A DNA stretch of 64,000 nt from Saccharomycopsis malanga (GCA_004014935.1 CP025324.1:2604501-2668500), one strand, 5' to 3'; counted from the first letter of the stretch, positions 1 to 8,955 are shown. Made by a program: numbers and translations. The notes: generated by a model from the sequence alone, not told the origin.

Positions 1-193
1 AAATTGAGAAGCTGTCAATGGAATAATAACTACAAGCAAGCTGATTCTAAAACTTTGTATACCCACAACCAATTTTATCGCTTTAAAACATTTTTACTCG
101 ATGCTTTTTATGATGTTGAAATTTTACAGGTAATTGTAACTGTCTAAAACAGGACCTAAACCAATAAATGCTTATCTTTCCAATTGATTAAAT

Positions 194-280
194 GATTGGG
201 TTTTACCAAAGCCCTTTAGATATTGCACGTATATACGAAACTGATATTCAATGGGCTTGAAATATAAGATATTATTATTT
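194..280 (+). repeat. Dispersed SINE-like repeat, copy 1 (body and tail)
   Basis: This copy holds the conserved core of the window-wide family: TTTTACCAAAGCCCTTTAGA, a TATATACGAAACTGATAT block, then ATGGGCTTGAAATATAAG and a short ATTATTATT tail. The tRNA-like head seen in fuller copies is absent or unrecognisable. The core matches copies near 8.7, 10.8, 24.3, 26.6, 32.4, 35.1 and 55.4 kb. Confidence 0.7.
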
Positions 281-308
281 AATACCAATTGTTAACTTGA
301 AAAAAATT

Positions 309-378
309 TCCGTATACCTCTTCGGATCCGGACCACTACGGATATCCCACCGGCCTGAAAAATTACGGAAGTACGGAT
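309..378. promoter_or_regulatory. Cluster of TACGGA motifs upstream of DBP5
   Basis: TACGGA occurs at 337, 364 and 372 in one orientation and at 309-314 in the other. A CGGATCCG palindrome lies at 323-330. Repeated CGG triplets are typical of binuclear zinc-cluster factor sites, so this may be an upstream activating region for DBP5. The factor is unknown and the assignment is inference. Confidence 0.35.
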
Positions 379-481
379 CGATTTTTTTTTTGAAACTTGT
401 TGACAATTATCAAACTTTAGCTGTAATTGAACAATAAAAACCAACACTTGTAGCTATATTCACCATTAAAGTAATTTAAAG

Positions 482-1960
482 ATGCCTGAGGAAGTCAATC
501 CATCTGATCTTTTGAAAGGTCTTTCGCTTGGGGATAAAAAGGAGGAAAAATCAGCTGTCAAGGAAAATGTGAAAGAAGAGAAAAATGAGGAAAAATCAAC
601 TGTCAAGGAAGATGTAAAAGAAGTTGAGGAAAAAAAAGAGAAGAATGAAAAAGAAGAGAAGAGTGAAAAAGAAGTAAAAAATGAACTGAAAAAACCAGAA
701 ACTAATTTAATCAATTCAACTTATGAAGTTAAGGTAAAATTAGCAGATATTCAAGCTGATCCAAATTCACCATTATATTCTGTAAAATCGTTTGAAGAGC
801 TTGGTCTAAGTCCTGAATTATTAAAAGGACTTTATGCTATGAATTTCTCCAAACCTTCAAAGATTCAAGAAAGAGCATTACCATTATTGATTAAAAATCC
901 GCCAACTAATTTGATTGCTCAGTCTCAATCTGGTACCGGTAAGACAGCTGCCTTCAGTTTGAATATGTTATCCAGAGTTGACCCTGAAATCAACCATGTG
1001 CAGGCCATCTGTTTATCACCAGCCAGAGAATTGGCCAGACAGACCATGGAAGTCATACAAACCATGGGAAAATTCACCAAGGTCACCAGTAAATTGGTAG
1101 TTCCAGACTCGTACGCAAAAAACCAACAAATCAATGCCCATATATTGGTGGGGACTCCTGGTACGATTCGTGATCTTTTGCAGCGTAAGCTTATTGATGG
1201 TTCTCAACTAAAGACTTTGGTGTTAGATGAGGCTGACACTATGTTAGATGCTTCTGGTCTTAGTGACCAATCTTTTAGAATCAAAAAAGCATTACCAAAA
1301 TCTGCTCAGGTGGTTTTGTTTTCTGCTACTTTCCCTGATAAAGTGCGTAAATATTCTGAAAAGTTCTGTCCTAATGCCAACGTTTTGGAGTTGAAACAAG
1401 AAGAATTGAACGTTGATGCCATCAAGCAACTTTACATGGATTGTGACAGTGAAGATCACAAATTCGAAATGTTGAGTGAATTATATTCCATCTTGACCAT
1501 TGGTTCTTCTATCATCTTTGTCTCTAGAAAACAAACTGCTAACGAATTGTATTACAAGTTGGGAAAAGAAGGTCATAGTGTATCATTGTTACATTCTGAT
1601 TTGACCACTCAACAAAGAGATGAACTAATTGACAATTTCAGAGAAGGAAGATCTAAAGTGCTTATCACAACTAACGTCTTGGCTAGAGGTATCGATATTC
1701 CTTCTGTATCGATGGTTGTCAATTATGACTTACCTACCACTAGAGATGGTAAAGCTGATCCTTCAACTTATTTGCACAGAATCGGTAGAACTGGTAGATT
1801 CGGCAGAGTTGGTGTTTCTGTCAGTTTTGTCCACGATAAAAAGTCTTATAAAGTATTGAACGACATCATTGAATACTTTGGCAATATTGAAATGACCCAA
1901 GTTCCTACTGATGACATGGACGAGGTCGAAAAGGTTGTTAAAAGCGTCATCAAAGGATAG
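482..1960 (+). CDS. DBP5: DEAD-box ATP-dependent RNA helicase Dbp5
   Basis: This 492-residue protein matches Dbp5, the helicase that remodels mRNPs at the cytoplasmic face of the nuclear pore with Gle1 and inositol hexakisphosphate, and also helps translation termination. Motifs appear in order: Walker A AQSQSGTGKT (146-155), Ia PARELAR (180-186), Ib-type VGTPG (223-227), DEAD (249-252), SAT (281-283), ARGIDI (401-406) and HRIGRTGR (432-439). The start at 482 is the first ATG of an open frame that runs into the conserved domain. Residues 18-70 are a Lys/Glu-rich extension with two similar units (EEKSAVKENVKE and EEKSTVKEDVKE), so the N-terminus seems to have grown by tandem duplication. It faces CHS7 tail to tail. 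Identity is sure; the role of the charged tail is unknown. Confidence 0.97.
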   Translation: MPEEVNPSDLLKGLSLGDKKEEKSAVKENVKEEKNEEKSTVKEDVKEVEEKKEKNEKEEKSEKEVKNELKKPETNLINSTYEVKVKLADIQADPNSPLYSVKSFEELGLSPELLKGLYAMNFSKPSKIQERALPLLIKNPPTNLIAQSQSGTGKTAAFSLNMLSRVDPEINHVQAICLSPARELARQTMEVIQTMGKFTKVTSKLVVPDSYAKNQQINAHILVGTPGTIRDLLQRKLIDGSQLKTLVLDEADTMLDASGLSDQSFRIKKALPKSAQVVLFSATFPDKVRKYSEKFCPNANVLELKQEELNVDAIKQLYMDCDSEDHKFEMLSELYSILTIGSSIIFVSRKQTANELYYKLGKEGHSVSLLHSDLTTQQRDELIDNFREGRSKVLITTNVLARGIDIPSVSMVVNYDLPTTRDGKADPSTYLHRIGRTGRFGRVGVSVSFVHDKKSYKVLNDIIEYFGNIEMTQVPTDDMDEVEKVVKSVIKG

Positions 1961-2396
1961 TTTGCTGGCTATCAATACTAACTAAAATGTTTTGTTAAAT
2001 TTTTAATAAATATTGCGTAATTTGCATGTCTCATGTTTTGACAAATTTTAGATATTTCATTTCTGAAAACGTAGTATAATAATAATAATAGGCACTTGTT
2101 TATAGGACTTTGTTGTTACAAATCTTCTTTTTCTCTTCTTCATTCAATTGGGTCATCAAAATTTGTGTTAATTCAAAGGAAAATATTCTATTTTCAAAAT
2201 GTGATTTATAATGGTCATTTCTTACTACTTTATTCTCATTACATTTGCTTGTTCTTTGCATCACTACAAGTTGTCACAGAAAAAAACAACCACCAAATAA
2301 ATTAATTATATAACATGTAAATGAAGAGTGACGTAAAAACATGAAAAGACAAGAAATAAATAAATAAAAAAGAAAAACATAACAGACATTTTTACA
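1961..2396. other. Convergent intergenic region DBP5/CHS7
   Basis: The two flanking genes both end here, so it should hold their 3' UTRs and poly(A) sites. It is AT-rich, with a short ATA/ATT run near 2080-2092 and A-rich stretches near 2370. No gene or repeat is recognised. Confidence 0.5.
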
Positions 2397-3335
2397 TTAT
2401 TGGATTATATTAGATTTGCCTTTTATATTACCAGCGTTATCTGAGTAACCACCCATAACAGTGACTCCATTCTCACCACTGCTGACACTAAATTCCAAAT
2501 CTTCGGCAGTGATAATATCCCAGTATTTGTATATCATCATCACTGCAAAGGTATTTGACAATGTACCAAAGAACAACCCGTCCAAATAATGGTTAGCACC
2601 TTCACAAATAACGTCAGACAAGACATAAATTAAAATTTGGGCAACAACGAAGAAAAACACTGCGGTAAACAAGGCGCCCAAAGCCCAAACATTTTTCAAA
2701 ATGTACAAGCATAAGAATATTTGGGTGATAACATAAAGAAATACAAAGATGGCATTGAAAAGATACAACACTACAAATAACCCTACTGTCTGGCTCTTAT
2801 CAACAACAGGACTTCCTCCTTTAAAAGTGAAAATGGAAATGACAAATGTTAGAACAAACACCAAAGCACTTGATATTTGAAGCATGAACATGGTTTTCTT
2901 TTTGCCATCTTCCCATAGCTCGAAACCTGTTATACCATTTATTAGCAAGGACCAACAACAGACTGATGTAAACCCATTTTGAACTGCTACTAGCCACGCA
3001 TAAGTGGCTGTTCCTGGGGCGGCGACCCCACAATCATTGACAATTGACATGGCAGTCAAAACGAAAAAACTAGAGTAAAAAAACAACATTTCATGTCTTC
3101 CAATAGCAGTAAATTTGCTCTTAATGTTGAAAAGAATCATAATAGTAAGTGCCAAAGCACCAATATTTATTATTGCATTACCAACCTGGAAAATCACAGT
3201 GTTGGCAATATCAATACTACGGGCATAACATTTGGCTACCACCCCTGTTCTGAACAAATCATCTCCAGAATCGATGAGATTACATAATGGAACTGTCGCC
3301 TGTTCACAGATCTTTTGAAAATCCCCAAATGCCAT
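2397..3335 (-). CDS. CHS7: Chitin synthase export chaperone Chs7
   Basis: This 312-residue polytopic membrane protein matches Chs7, the ER chaperone needed for folding and ER exit of chitin synthase III (Chs3). Characteristic stretches include the opening FGDFQKICEQATVPLCNL, a GVAAPGTATYAW loop, and a late ICEGANHYLDGLFF followed by MMIYKYWDIIT. About seven hydrophobic segments of 18-22 residues are spread between roughly residues 45 and 270, and the C-terminal tail of about 40 residues is polar and presumably cytosolic. Length equals the family norm of about 310-320. The start is the only Met before the conserved N-terminus. It lies downstream of GPT2 on the same strand, 499 bases apart, so it has its own promoter. 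Confidence 0.96.
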   Translation of the reverse strand: MAFGDFQKICEQATVPLCNLIDSGDDLFRTGVVAKCYARSIDIANTVIFQVGNAIINIGALALTIMILFNIKSKFTAIGRHEMLFFYSSFFVLTAMSIVNDCGVAAPGTATYAWLVAVQNGFTSVCCWSLLINGITGFELWEDGKKKTMFMLQISSALVFVLTFVISIFTFKGGSPVVDKSQTVGLFVVLYLFNAIFVFLYVITQIFLCLYILKNVWALGALFTAVFFFVVAQILIYVLSDVICEGANHYLDGLFFGTLSNTFAVMMIYKYWDIITAEDLEFSVSSGENGVTVMGGYSDNAGNIKGKSNIIQ

Positions 3336-3834
3336 TGTTTAGAGCTGTAAATCGAAATAAATCCTTTGATTTTTTTTCAAACAAATATGACAAAATCTGC
3401 ACAGTTTTCTTCTACAAAACTACGAAGCACTCTAATCAACCAATTTTTATCCTCAAATCACCAATGGTTCTATCTAGACTACCAATGATTATATGCCTCC
3501 AAATCTCACAATTCTTCAAAACTTTTCGCTTCAACAGCCAAGAAAAAAAAAAAACAAAAAAACGAGCGGGGAAAACCAAATGGTGGCTTGGAAAATATAT
3601 CAATAGCAGCCTGAGGGTCTATCCTGTAGTTCCTATCCACCTTTAATAGCGTTTAATTACTTGGTCTATTTACTACACACATCATCATCACTTCGCTAAA
3701 AATATCACAAAAATTTCATTGAGAGATCACGTGTATCATGTGACGTTTATTTACAAATTTCAAAAAGGTAAACAATCGTGTATATAAAGGTAAACAAGCT
3801 AGAGATCAATAATAAAGACAGATCAACTTGGCAT
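3336..3834. other. Intergenic region GPT2/CHS7 with a CACGTG box
   Basis: This is the CHS7 promoter and GPT2 3' region. A CACGTG E-box at 3728-3733 (Cbf1/Pho4-type) is followed closely by CATGTGACG at 3738, resembling the bHLH inositol-type site. Both are nearer to the GPT2 3' end than to the CHS7 start. A poly(A) run near 3541-3560 may act as a nucleosome-excluding tract for CHS7. No gene seen. Confidence 0.45.
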
Positions 3835-5943
3835 TTAGACCCTTTTCTCCGCAATGGAAGAGTACACTTCTGTTCCGGTGGTAGGTATATGGTCGACATG
3901 TTCGTAGGAGCTTCCCAAGTCCTCAAACTGCTCTTCATCAGTGGTGACACCGTCGGTATCGTTTCCATCATGAGAGAAGATAGGCATGTTGGACATACTA
4001 CTGAAGGAATCGCTTCTTGACAGTCTAGAGCGTTTTGAATTCTTGGGTGGTTTTGTAGTACCATCATCAGCGACTTCTACCTTGCCTAACTCGTAAAACT
4101 GATCAAAATCAGGAAATAAAGAAGGACCTAGTTCGTTACAAACATTGGTGACTTCATCAGACAATTTCTCGCGGTACATCTTGATTTTAATGATAAGATC
4201 ATGACTATAAAGCTGCAAGAACAAAGGTGGCAATGATTTGATTATATCAACGCCAGCCTCGCCTATACGATAAGCACTGTAGGTGGTGAGAATTAGTATT
4301 AAATAGCAAGAGATGAAAAGCACAATGGGATTCTTGAGACCAAAGAGCAAATCGTATTTTCTAATAAGCCTAACACCGACTACAGAGTAGAAAACATAAA
4401 GAATAGGAGCAAAACAGGTAGCAACGAGAACTTTCCAAGTAGCAACAACATCAATAGCTTTAATTTTCACTGTGGAGTTTTTCAATGCTTCAGCTTGTTT
4501 CTTCTTAGAATACCACTTGACCAAAATAAACACGGGGGCAAAAAGAACCACGCCAGGTAAACTCAACGTACCAAAAACAACCAACTTTGCAACTCTGTTG
4601 ATCAACACTTTCAAAGCATTGATTCTGGTTTGGTTTATTTGCTGGGTGCGAATTTGATGATCCTTTAGACCCATCTTGTATATCTGTTCATTATAATCCT
4701 TTACAGAGTTGAATAAATACTGTATCATCTCATGGTCTCTAAAGTGATTCCATCCAATCAACAACCTGCGGTTTGTTTCGTTCACAGTTGCCAAGTTCAT
4801 AGGTTTAGAGACATTGGTCTTGTAAAGTCTACGAATTGCCTGAATTGTTCTCAAAGTTTCTCTGTCTGGAGCGGTGATCACTACAGATTGTAGTGCTTCT
4901 TTGATATGTTCAAGGAACTCATCCACAGCTTCCTTGGGGTTTTCAACATACTTGTCGCCATACGCTTTGTCTATTACAATGGGCTCTCCAAACTCCACAA
5001 TGGCTCTTGACCTGAACTTGTTGCGGTGGAAATAGTACAATCCCGTAGGAATCACCGAAAGGGTTGCATTAGGGTCTACATCACGAGTTATGGCAGCAAT
5101 TGATCCCAAAGCCATGATTCCAATGCCTGGTTTCAAAGGTAATAGCTCGGTACGGTCATGAGAACCACCTTCAGGGAAGATAGCAATCAATCCTTTACGA
5201 TATATATGATTGAACACACTTTGAAAAGTAGTGTTGGTGTCTACTTTGTCACAATATTTGATGTCAATGTTTTCACCGTTGGCAAGTAATTTCTTTAATA
5301 TACTGGATGGAATTGGCTTAGCAAGCACCAACTCTGTATCGTTTCTGATTTCCTTTATCTTGAAACTACCTAATCGATTTGGTAATCCAATCAAACCAGA
5401 GATTTCAAATGAAGTAAACTGGGTATCCTTACCATTGATAACTTTCAAAGTACCATCTTCAGCAATATTAGACTTGTTAATATACGCCTGGCCTTTCTTG
5501 ATTGGTTTCAAATTGTCCTGAGCTCGAGGAACAGGAATAGAATCTGCCAATCTTGACAAAAGCCCTATGAACCGTCTTTTATAGGACGCCTCAGCAATCA
5601 CCCCCGAAACATTACGCCCAAGCCGTTGCTTGATAGGAACATAGATCACAGCAGCATCAATAAATTGGTTGGCATGTGGGGCGCATACCAAAAACGCTGG
5701 TCCTTCTTTGGGAACATTATGTAGTCCAGCAACTTCAACTTCACGGAAGAAAATGTGCGTGATGATATAGGCAAATACCACTACGATATTATAAAACAAG
5801 TTGGTCAATGTAAACGCAGAGTTGTCAATCGGTTCCTTATCAGTTGTAATTTTAGGAACATGTGCATGTATTTGATCCTTTTGGCCTTGAGCGGGCTTTG
5901 GTGGTCTAACCAAGTTGCTCTTCTCAACTTTGTCACTCAGCAT
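3835..5943 (-). CDS. GPT2: Glycerol-3-phosphate/dihydroxyacetone-phosphate acyltransferase
   Basis: This 702-residue enzyme of the Gpt2/Sct1 family acylates glycerol-3-phosphate at sn-1, the first step of glycerolipid synthesis, in ER and lipid-droplet membranes. PlsC acyltransferase blocks are visible: APHANQFID, the SIPVPRAQDNLKP segment, IFPEGGSHDR and VIPTGLYYFHRNKFRSR. A hydrophobic segment precedes the acyltransferase domain and two or more follow it (around LSLPGVVLFAPVFILV and LVATCFAPILYVFY), as in the yeast enzymes. The C-terminus is Ser-rich and acidic, like the phosphorylated tail of the relatives. The open frame extends a few codons further upstream, but the first ATG is at 5943, so that start is used. 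Only one SCT1/GPT2-type gene is present here; the pair in S. cerevisiae are paralogs, so the symbol is by family. Confidence 0.94.
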   Translation of the reverse strand: MLSDKVEKSNLVRPPKPAQGQKDQIHAHVPKITTDKEPIDNSAFTLTNLFYNIVVVFAYIITHIFFREVEVAGLHNVPKEGPAFLVCAPHANQFIDAAVIYVPIKQRLGRNVSGVIAEASYKRRFIGLLSRLADSIPVPRAQDNLKPIKKGQAYINKSNIAEDGTLKVINGKDTQFTSFEISGLIGLPNRLGSFKIKEIRNDTELVLAKPIPSSILKKLLANGENIDIKYCDKVDTNTTFQSVFNHIYRKGLIAIFPEGGSHDRTELLPLKPGIGIMALGSIAAITRDVDPNATLSVIPTGLYYFHRNKFRSRAIVEFGEPIVIDKAYGDKYVENPKEAVDEFLEHIKEALQSVVITAPDRETLRTIQAIRRLYKTNVSKPMNLATVNETNRRLLIGWNHFRDHEMIQYLFNSVKDYNEQIYKMGLKDHQIRTQQINQTRINALKVLINRVAKLVVFGTLSLPGVVLFAPVFILVKWYSKKKQAEALKNSTVKIKAIDVVATWKVLVATCFAPILYVFYSVVGVRLIRKYDLLFGLKNPIVLFISCYLILILTTYSAYRIGEAGVDIIKSLPPLFLQLYSHDLIIKIKMYREKLSDEVTNVCNELGPSLFPDFDQFYELGKVEVADDGTTKPPKNSKRSRLSRSDSFSSMSNMPIFSHDGNDTDGVTTDEEQFEDLGSSYEHVDHIPTTGTEVYSSIAEKRV

Positions 5944-6614
5944 CGTTGTTCGCGTGTCCAAATTTCTAAAAGGTTTACTCAGTCTCTTATGTTTGACTGT
6001 TGTAAACTATAGATGAGAGGATAATTAAACAACTTGATTGGATGTCATCTCTCTGTATGAATATCTCAAATCTTAATGGAAAGCGTGACAGGGGTGTCTT
6101 GCTGCAGTTTCTTGCATATGACTTGCGTTGACAGTATACACTCAGTCTATATAAATAGCCAATATTGCTTATTATAAAGTGTTATGATTGAATTTATATT
6201 TACACTTGATACAAATTTTAAACTAAAATACAAAAAATTACAAAAATTAATAAGCAAGAATTGAAAACATAACTGTTAAAGTATAGAAAATGTGAGAAAT
6301 TCTGTCAAAAATTAACGCAGATGAAAAATCCTGAACAATTTGGAGAAATTAGATAAAAATGAAATGATATAAAAAAAACCCCCCACCAAAAGGGAAATGA
6401 AGCTGAACTAAAGAAATAGATAGCATTTTTGGTAAATGTAGAGCAAAAAGATTTGATAATAAAGTATAAATAGACATGAACAAAGTGTAAAAAAAGAAAC
6501 GACAACTTATAATCCAAAATTAAATGAAAGTAAAAAAAATGAAGCAAAAATGTTTTGTAAAGCATTGCTAAAAGTCGTAAAAACATGGAAAGTTATAAAA
6601 TATTGTACACCAAA
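5944..6614. other. Intergenic region kinase/GPT2
   Basis: GPT2 promoter and kinase 3' region. It is AT-rich with many short A and T runs and a GTCTATATAAATAG TATA-like element near 6145-6158, about 205 bases upstream of the GPT2 start. A C-run (CCCCCCACC) lies near 6378. No gene or dispersed-repeat copy is seen. Confidence 0.5.
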
Positions 6615-8159
6615 TCATGAACCAGAGAAAATCTTGCAGAACAATTCGTTAAACTCTTCAGCAGAGCAAAAACTAATATTGTTGATCCATTGGTTTTGGG
6701 CCACGTCTTCAATATTGAGACGCAGGGCACAATCGACATTGAGCATTTTAAGAATGATACATCTAGAGTCAAAAGGGAGTCTTTTGACAAAATTCAAGCA
6801 ATCATTATGACTGATGAGGTTATTGATTTTGGTGTTGAGATCATTATCATTATTTAAAGGTAATGTCTTGAGAAATTCAGACTGTTTATACACCACAAAA
6901 TATTTTCCGAAATCCTCGTCAGCGTGTTTGTCTGCGAAATCCCAAGGTTTATGAAGCTTGAAAGACAAGTACAAGTAGCATACAGCCAAGGCCCAGACAT
7001 CTAGCTTTTTGAGATCGTTAAGTAAAGAACGGTAAAAGTTTTTACAAGCCTGGTGGTGTTCTTCGGCAAGATTAGGATCATTATGACGGTATTGTTCGAG
7101 AAAATGGTGTTTCTTCTCGGGAAGAAAAAGTTCGGGAGCTCTGTAACTTTTGGTACCAATTTTGGTGACATCAATGAATTTCAAAGTATTGGGGATTTCA
7201 TCTTTTTCCATTTCTTGGATTTCAGTCTTTGCATCTACACTCATGCCAAAATCGGTAAGTTTGATGGTGAAATTGTCGTCAATCAAAAAGTTGTCAAGCT
7301 TGATATCACAATGGACAATATCTTTACTATGAAGAAACTCTACTGCAGAAACCATTTGTTTGAAAAAGTTTTCTGTGATTTTAGGAGTGAAATCGTCCAA
7401 CTTTTTCTTCTTTTCGCACTGAACAAGCAATGAGAACATATCTCCATGCCTATAATATGGTATTACTAACGACCAGTAATATGACGATCCCCAATAATCT
7501 TTACACAAGTTGTAGACAGGCACGATATTACGGTTTTTCAGCTTTTGCATTATCACATATTCATTTTTGCAATTCCAGTCGTAAACAGACTCATTACTAA
7601 ACGAATCGGTGGCCGCATCAGCACCGTCTTCTCTTTTAAATGTTTTAACTACAATATAATGAGTGTCTGTCTGATTCCGTAGTTTCTTTTTGGCTACCCA
7701 GCCGCCAAACCCGCTGAAAATCACATTATTTTTATTTATAAACGTGGGAATCGCATCGCCAGCCTTATCTGGCTCCATGTCTCCTACATAACTGGCACTT
7801 TCAGACTCTACATCTTCTGCAATCTCCACGCTAGGCATACCGTATTTAAATACCTCATAATTGATAGCAGAAACCGGCTTTTCTTTTCCAACCAATTGGC
7901 TTTTACGTCCAAGACTACTTCCCGGAAAAGAACCCGAAGATATTGTTCCTATCGTATCACGGCGCACATTACCACCATTGATATCTATCGGATCCATTTT
8001 CGGTAGTGGTTTTGGTCGGCTCAACACATCAGCGCTAATTGTAGAGGACCGTCTCGCCTTGGTCCTCACCTTACTTTCCACACTATCATTTTCCTTCTTT
8101 TTTGTCTCACCATCTAGAGACGGAATTGTCTTCAGCTTTCGGAAAAAAAACTTGCGCAT
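6615..8159 (-). CDS. Serine/threonine protein kinase, fungal, unassigned
   Basis: A 514-residue protein with a full kinase domain from about residue 145 to the C-terminus. Visible elements are a glycine-rich loop FSGFGGWV (148-155), the ATP-anchoring Lys in VVKTFK (172), Glu200 in helix C, catalytic loop HCDIKLDN (283-290), DFG (303-305) and APEL (341-344), so it should be active. The first 140 residues are Ser/basic-rich and low in structure. An insert of about 40 charged residues between APE and DVWALAV is unusual. General layout and N-terminal tail resemble the fungal Npr1/Hal5 group that regulates plasma-membrane transporters, but the region after APE does not fit that group closely. I therefore give no gene symbol. 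Substrates cannot be read from sequence. Confidence 0.85.
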   Translation of the reverse strand: MRKFFFRKLKTIPSLDGETKKKENDSVESKVRTKARRSSTISADVLSRPKPLPKMDPIDINGGNVRRDTIGTISSGSFPGSSLGRKSQLVGKEKPVSAINYEVFKYGMPSVEIAEDVESESASYVGDMEPDKAGDAIPTFINKNNVIFSGFGGWVAKKKLRNQTDTHYIVVKTFKREDGADAATDSFSNESVYDWNCKNEYVIMQKLKNRNIVPVYNLCKDYWGSSYYWSLVIPYYRHGDMFSLLVQCEKKKKLDDFTPKITENFFKQMVSAVEFLHSKDIVHCDIKLDNFLIDDNFTIKLTDFGMSVDAKTEIQEMEKDEIPNTLKFIDVTKIGTKSYRAPELFLPEKKHHFLEQYRHNDPNLAEEHHQACKNFYRSLLNDLKKLDVWALAVCYLYLSFKLHKPWDFADKHADEDFGKYFVVYKQSEFLKTLPLNNDNDLNTKINNLISHNDCLNFVKRLPFDSRCIILKMLNVDCALRLNIEDVAQNQWINNISFCSAEEFNELFCKIFSGS

Positions 8160-8390
8160 CCTATTGGCTGCCCATGTTCAGTCAGCAAGTCTTGTACTGC
8201 AAACAGGTACGTATAAAGGCACTTTTAAGTACAGTGAAAAAGCTTTTCCTTTCCATTTATCAGTTTCCTTTCATCATATCATCATTAAATGTCTTTGATA
8301 TCTCCACTCTATTGTCCATCCGACATCCGTCAAACTGGTCACGTGTAATGAACCGGTATAGGCGTATAAGATGCCTATATAATTATTAGG

Positions 8391-8677
8391 ATAATAAGAA
8401 TAATAAGAATAATAAGAATAATAAGAATAATAAGAATAATAAGAATAATAAGAATAATAAGAATAATAAGAATAATAAGAATAATAAGAATAATAAGAAT
8501 AATAAGAATAATAAGAATAATAAGAATAATAAGAATAATAAGAATAATAAGAATAATAAGAATAATAAGAATAATAAGAATAATAAGAATAATAAGAATA
8601 ATAAGAATAATAAGAATAATAAGAATAATAAGAATAATAAGAATAATAAGAATAATAAGAATAATAAGAATAATAAG
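8391..8677. repeat. Perfect 9-bp minisatellite (ATAATAAGA)n, about 32 units
   Basis: The unit ATAATAAGA repeats without a single mismatch over 287 bases. It is flanked by the inverted 10-mers TATAAGATGC (8365-8374) and GCATCTTATA (8677-8686). The right flank runs directly into the tail end of a dispersed-repeat copy, whose other copies end in ATATTATTATT, so the array probably arose by expansion of that tail. Perfect homogeneity implies recent expansion or ongoing correction. Reading frames across it are open only because the unit has no stop in some frames. Confidence 0.97.
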
Positions 8678-8745
8678 CATCTTATATTTAGCCCAGTAAA
8701 TATCAGTTTCGTATATGCAAGGGACTTGATAAAGCCCATATCCCT
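8678..8745 (-). repeat. Dispersed SINE-like repeat, copy 2 body
   Basis: Read on the minus strand this carries ATCAAGTCCCTTGCATAT, ACGAAACTGATATTTACTGG and GCTAAATATAAGATGC, then enters the minisatellite where the tail should be. It is the same core as the other copies. The matching head lies some 130 bases further on (8878-8955), suggesting an insertion within this copy or two separate pieces. Confidence 0.75.
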
Positions 8746-8877
8746 TCATTATAAGCTGAGCACATCTTTTCTGAACACCCAGTAGGTTGAAATGTAAGCA
8801 CTACGCTTTGATCTATGTCATGCCTTTCAAACAGTTGTAATTACCTATGGAACTCACATTTAGCATCGTAAAAGTCA

Positions 8878-8955
8878 TGTCTCCAGTCGGACTTGAGCCC
8901 AGAATCTCCGCCATTAAATCTATTTCTCTTTCTCGAGACCTGTATAGCCACTAGA
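8878..8955 (-). repeat. tRNA-like head of the SINE-like family (tRNA-Thr-like 3' half)
   Basis: On the minus strand, AGTGGCTATACAGGTCTC is followed by an AGA-rich stretch and then GGCTCAAGTCC (8889-8899), a B box differing at one base from GGTTCRANTCC. The 3' half, GGAGATTCTGGGCTCAAG then TCCGACTGGAGACA, resembles the T arm and acceptor strand of a tRNA-Thr, discriminator A included. No intact D arm or cloverleaf can be drawn and T-stem pairs 49-65 and 51-63 are broken, so it is not a working tRNA gene. AGTGGCTA with the AGA-rich stretch is shared with the heads at 10.9 and 32.3 kb. Confidence 0.5.

Larger units (their letters stand above)
1..481. other. Intergenic region upstream of DBP5
   Basis: No gene is seen. 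The left part is AT-rich and its outer neighbour lies outside the window. The stretch holds one dispersed-repeat copy and, nearer DBP5, a group of TACGGA motifs; both are listed separately. A short T-run follows the motif group about 90 bases before the start codon. The rest has no structure I can support. Confidence 0.6.

Noticed and set aside
5944-5961. Upstream extension of GPT2
   Set aside because: No ATG lies in it; the first ATG is at 5943.
6305-6586. Hydrophobic minus-strand frame of about 90 codons downstream of the kinase
   Set aside because: Phe/Leu-rich composition from AT-rich sequence, no recognisable family and no promoter.
8391-8677. Regular array that might suggest CRISPR
   Set aside because: There are no spacers; it is a simple 9-base tandem repeat in a eukaryotic genome.
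8375-8749. Long open frames across the 9-bp minisatellite
   Set aside because: They are open only because the repeat unit lacks stops in those frames; the product would be a meaningless tripeptide repeat.
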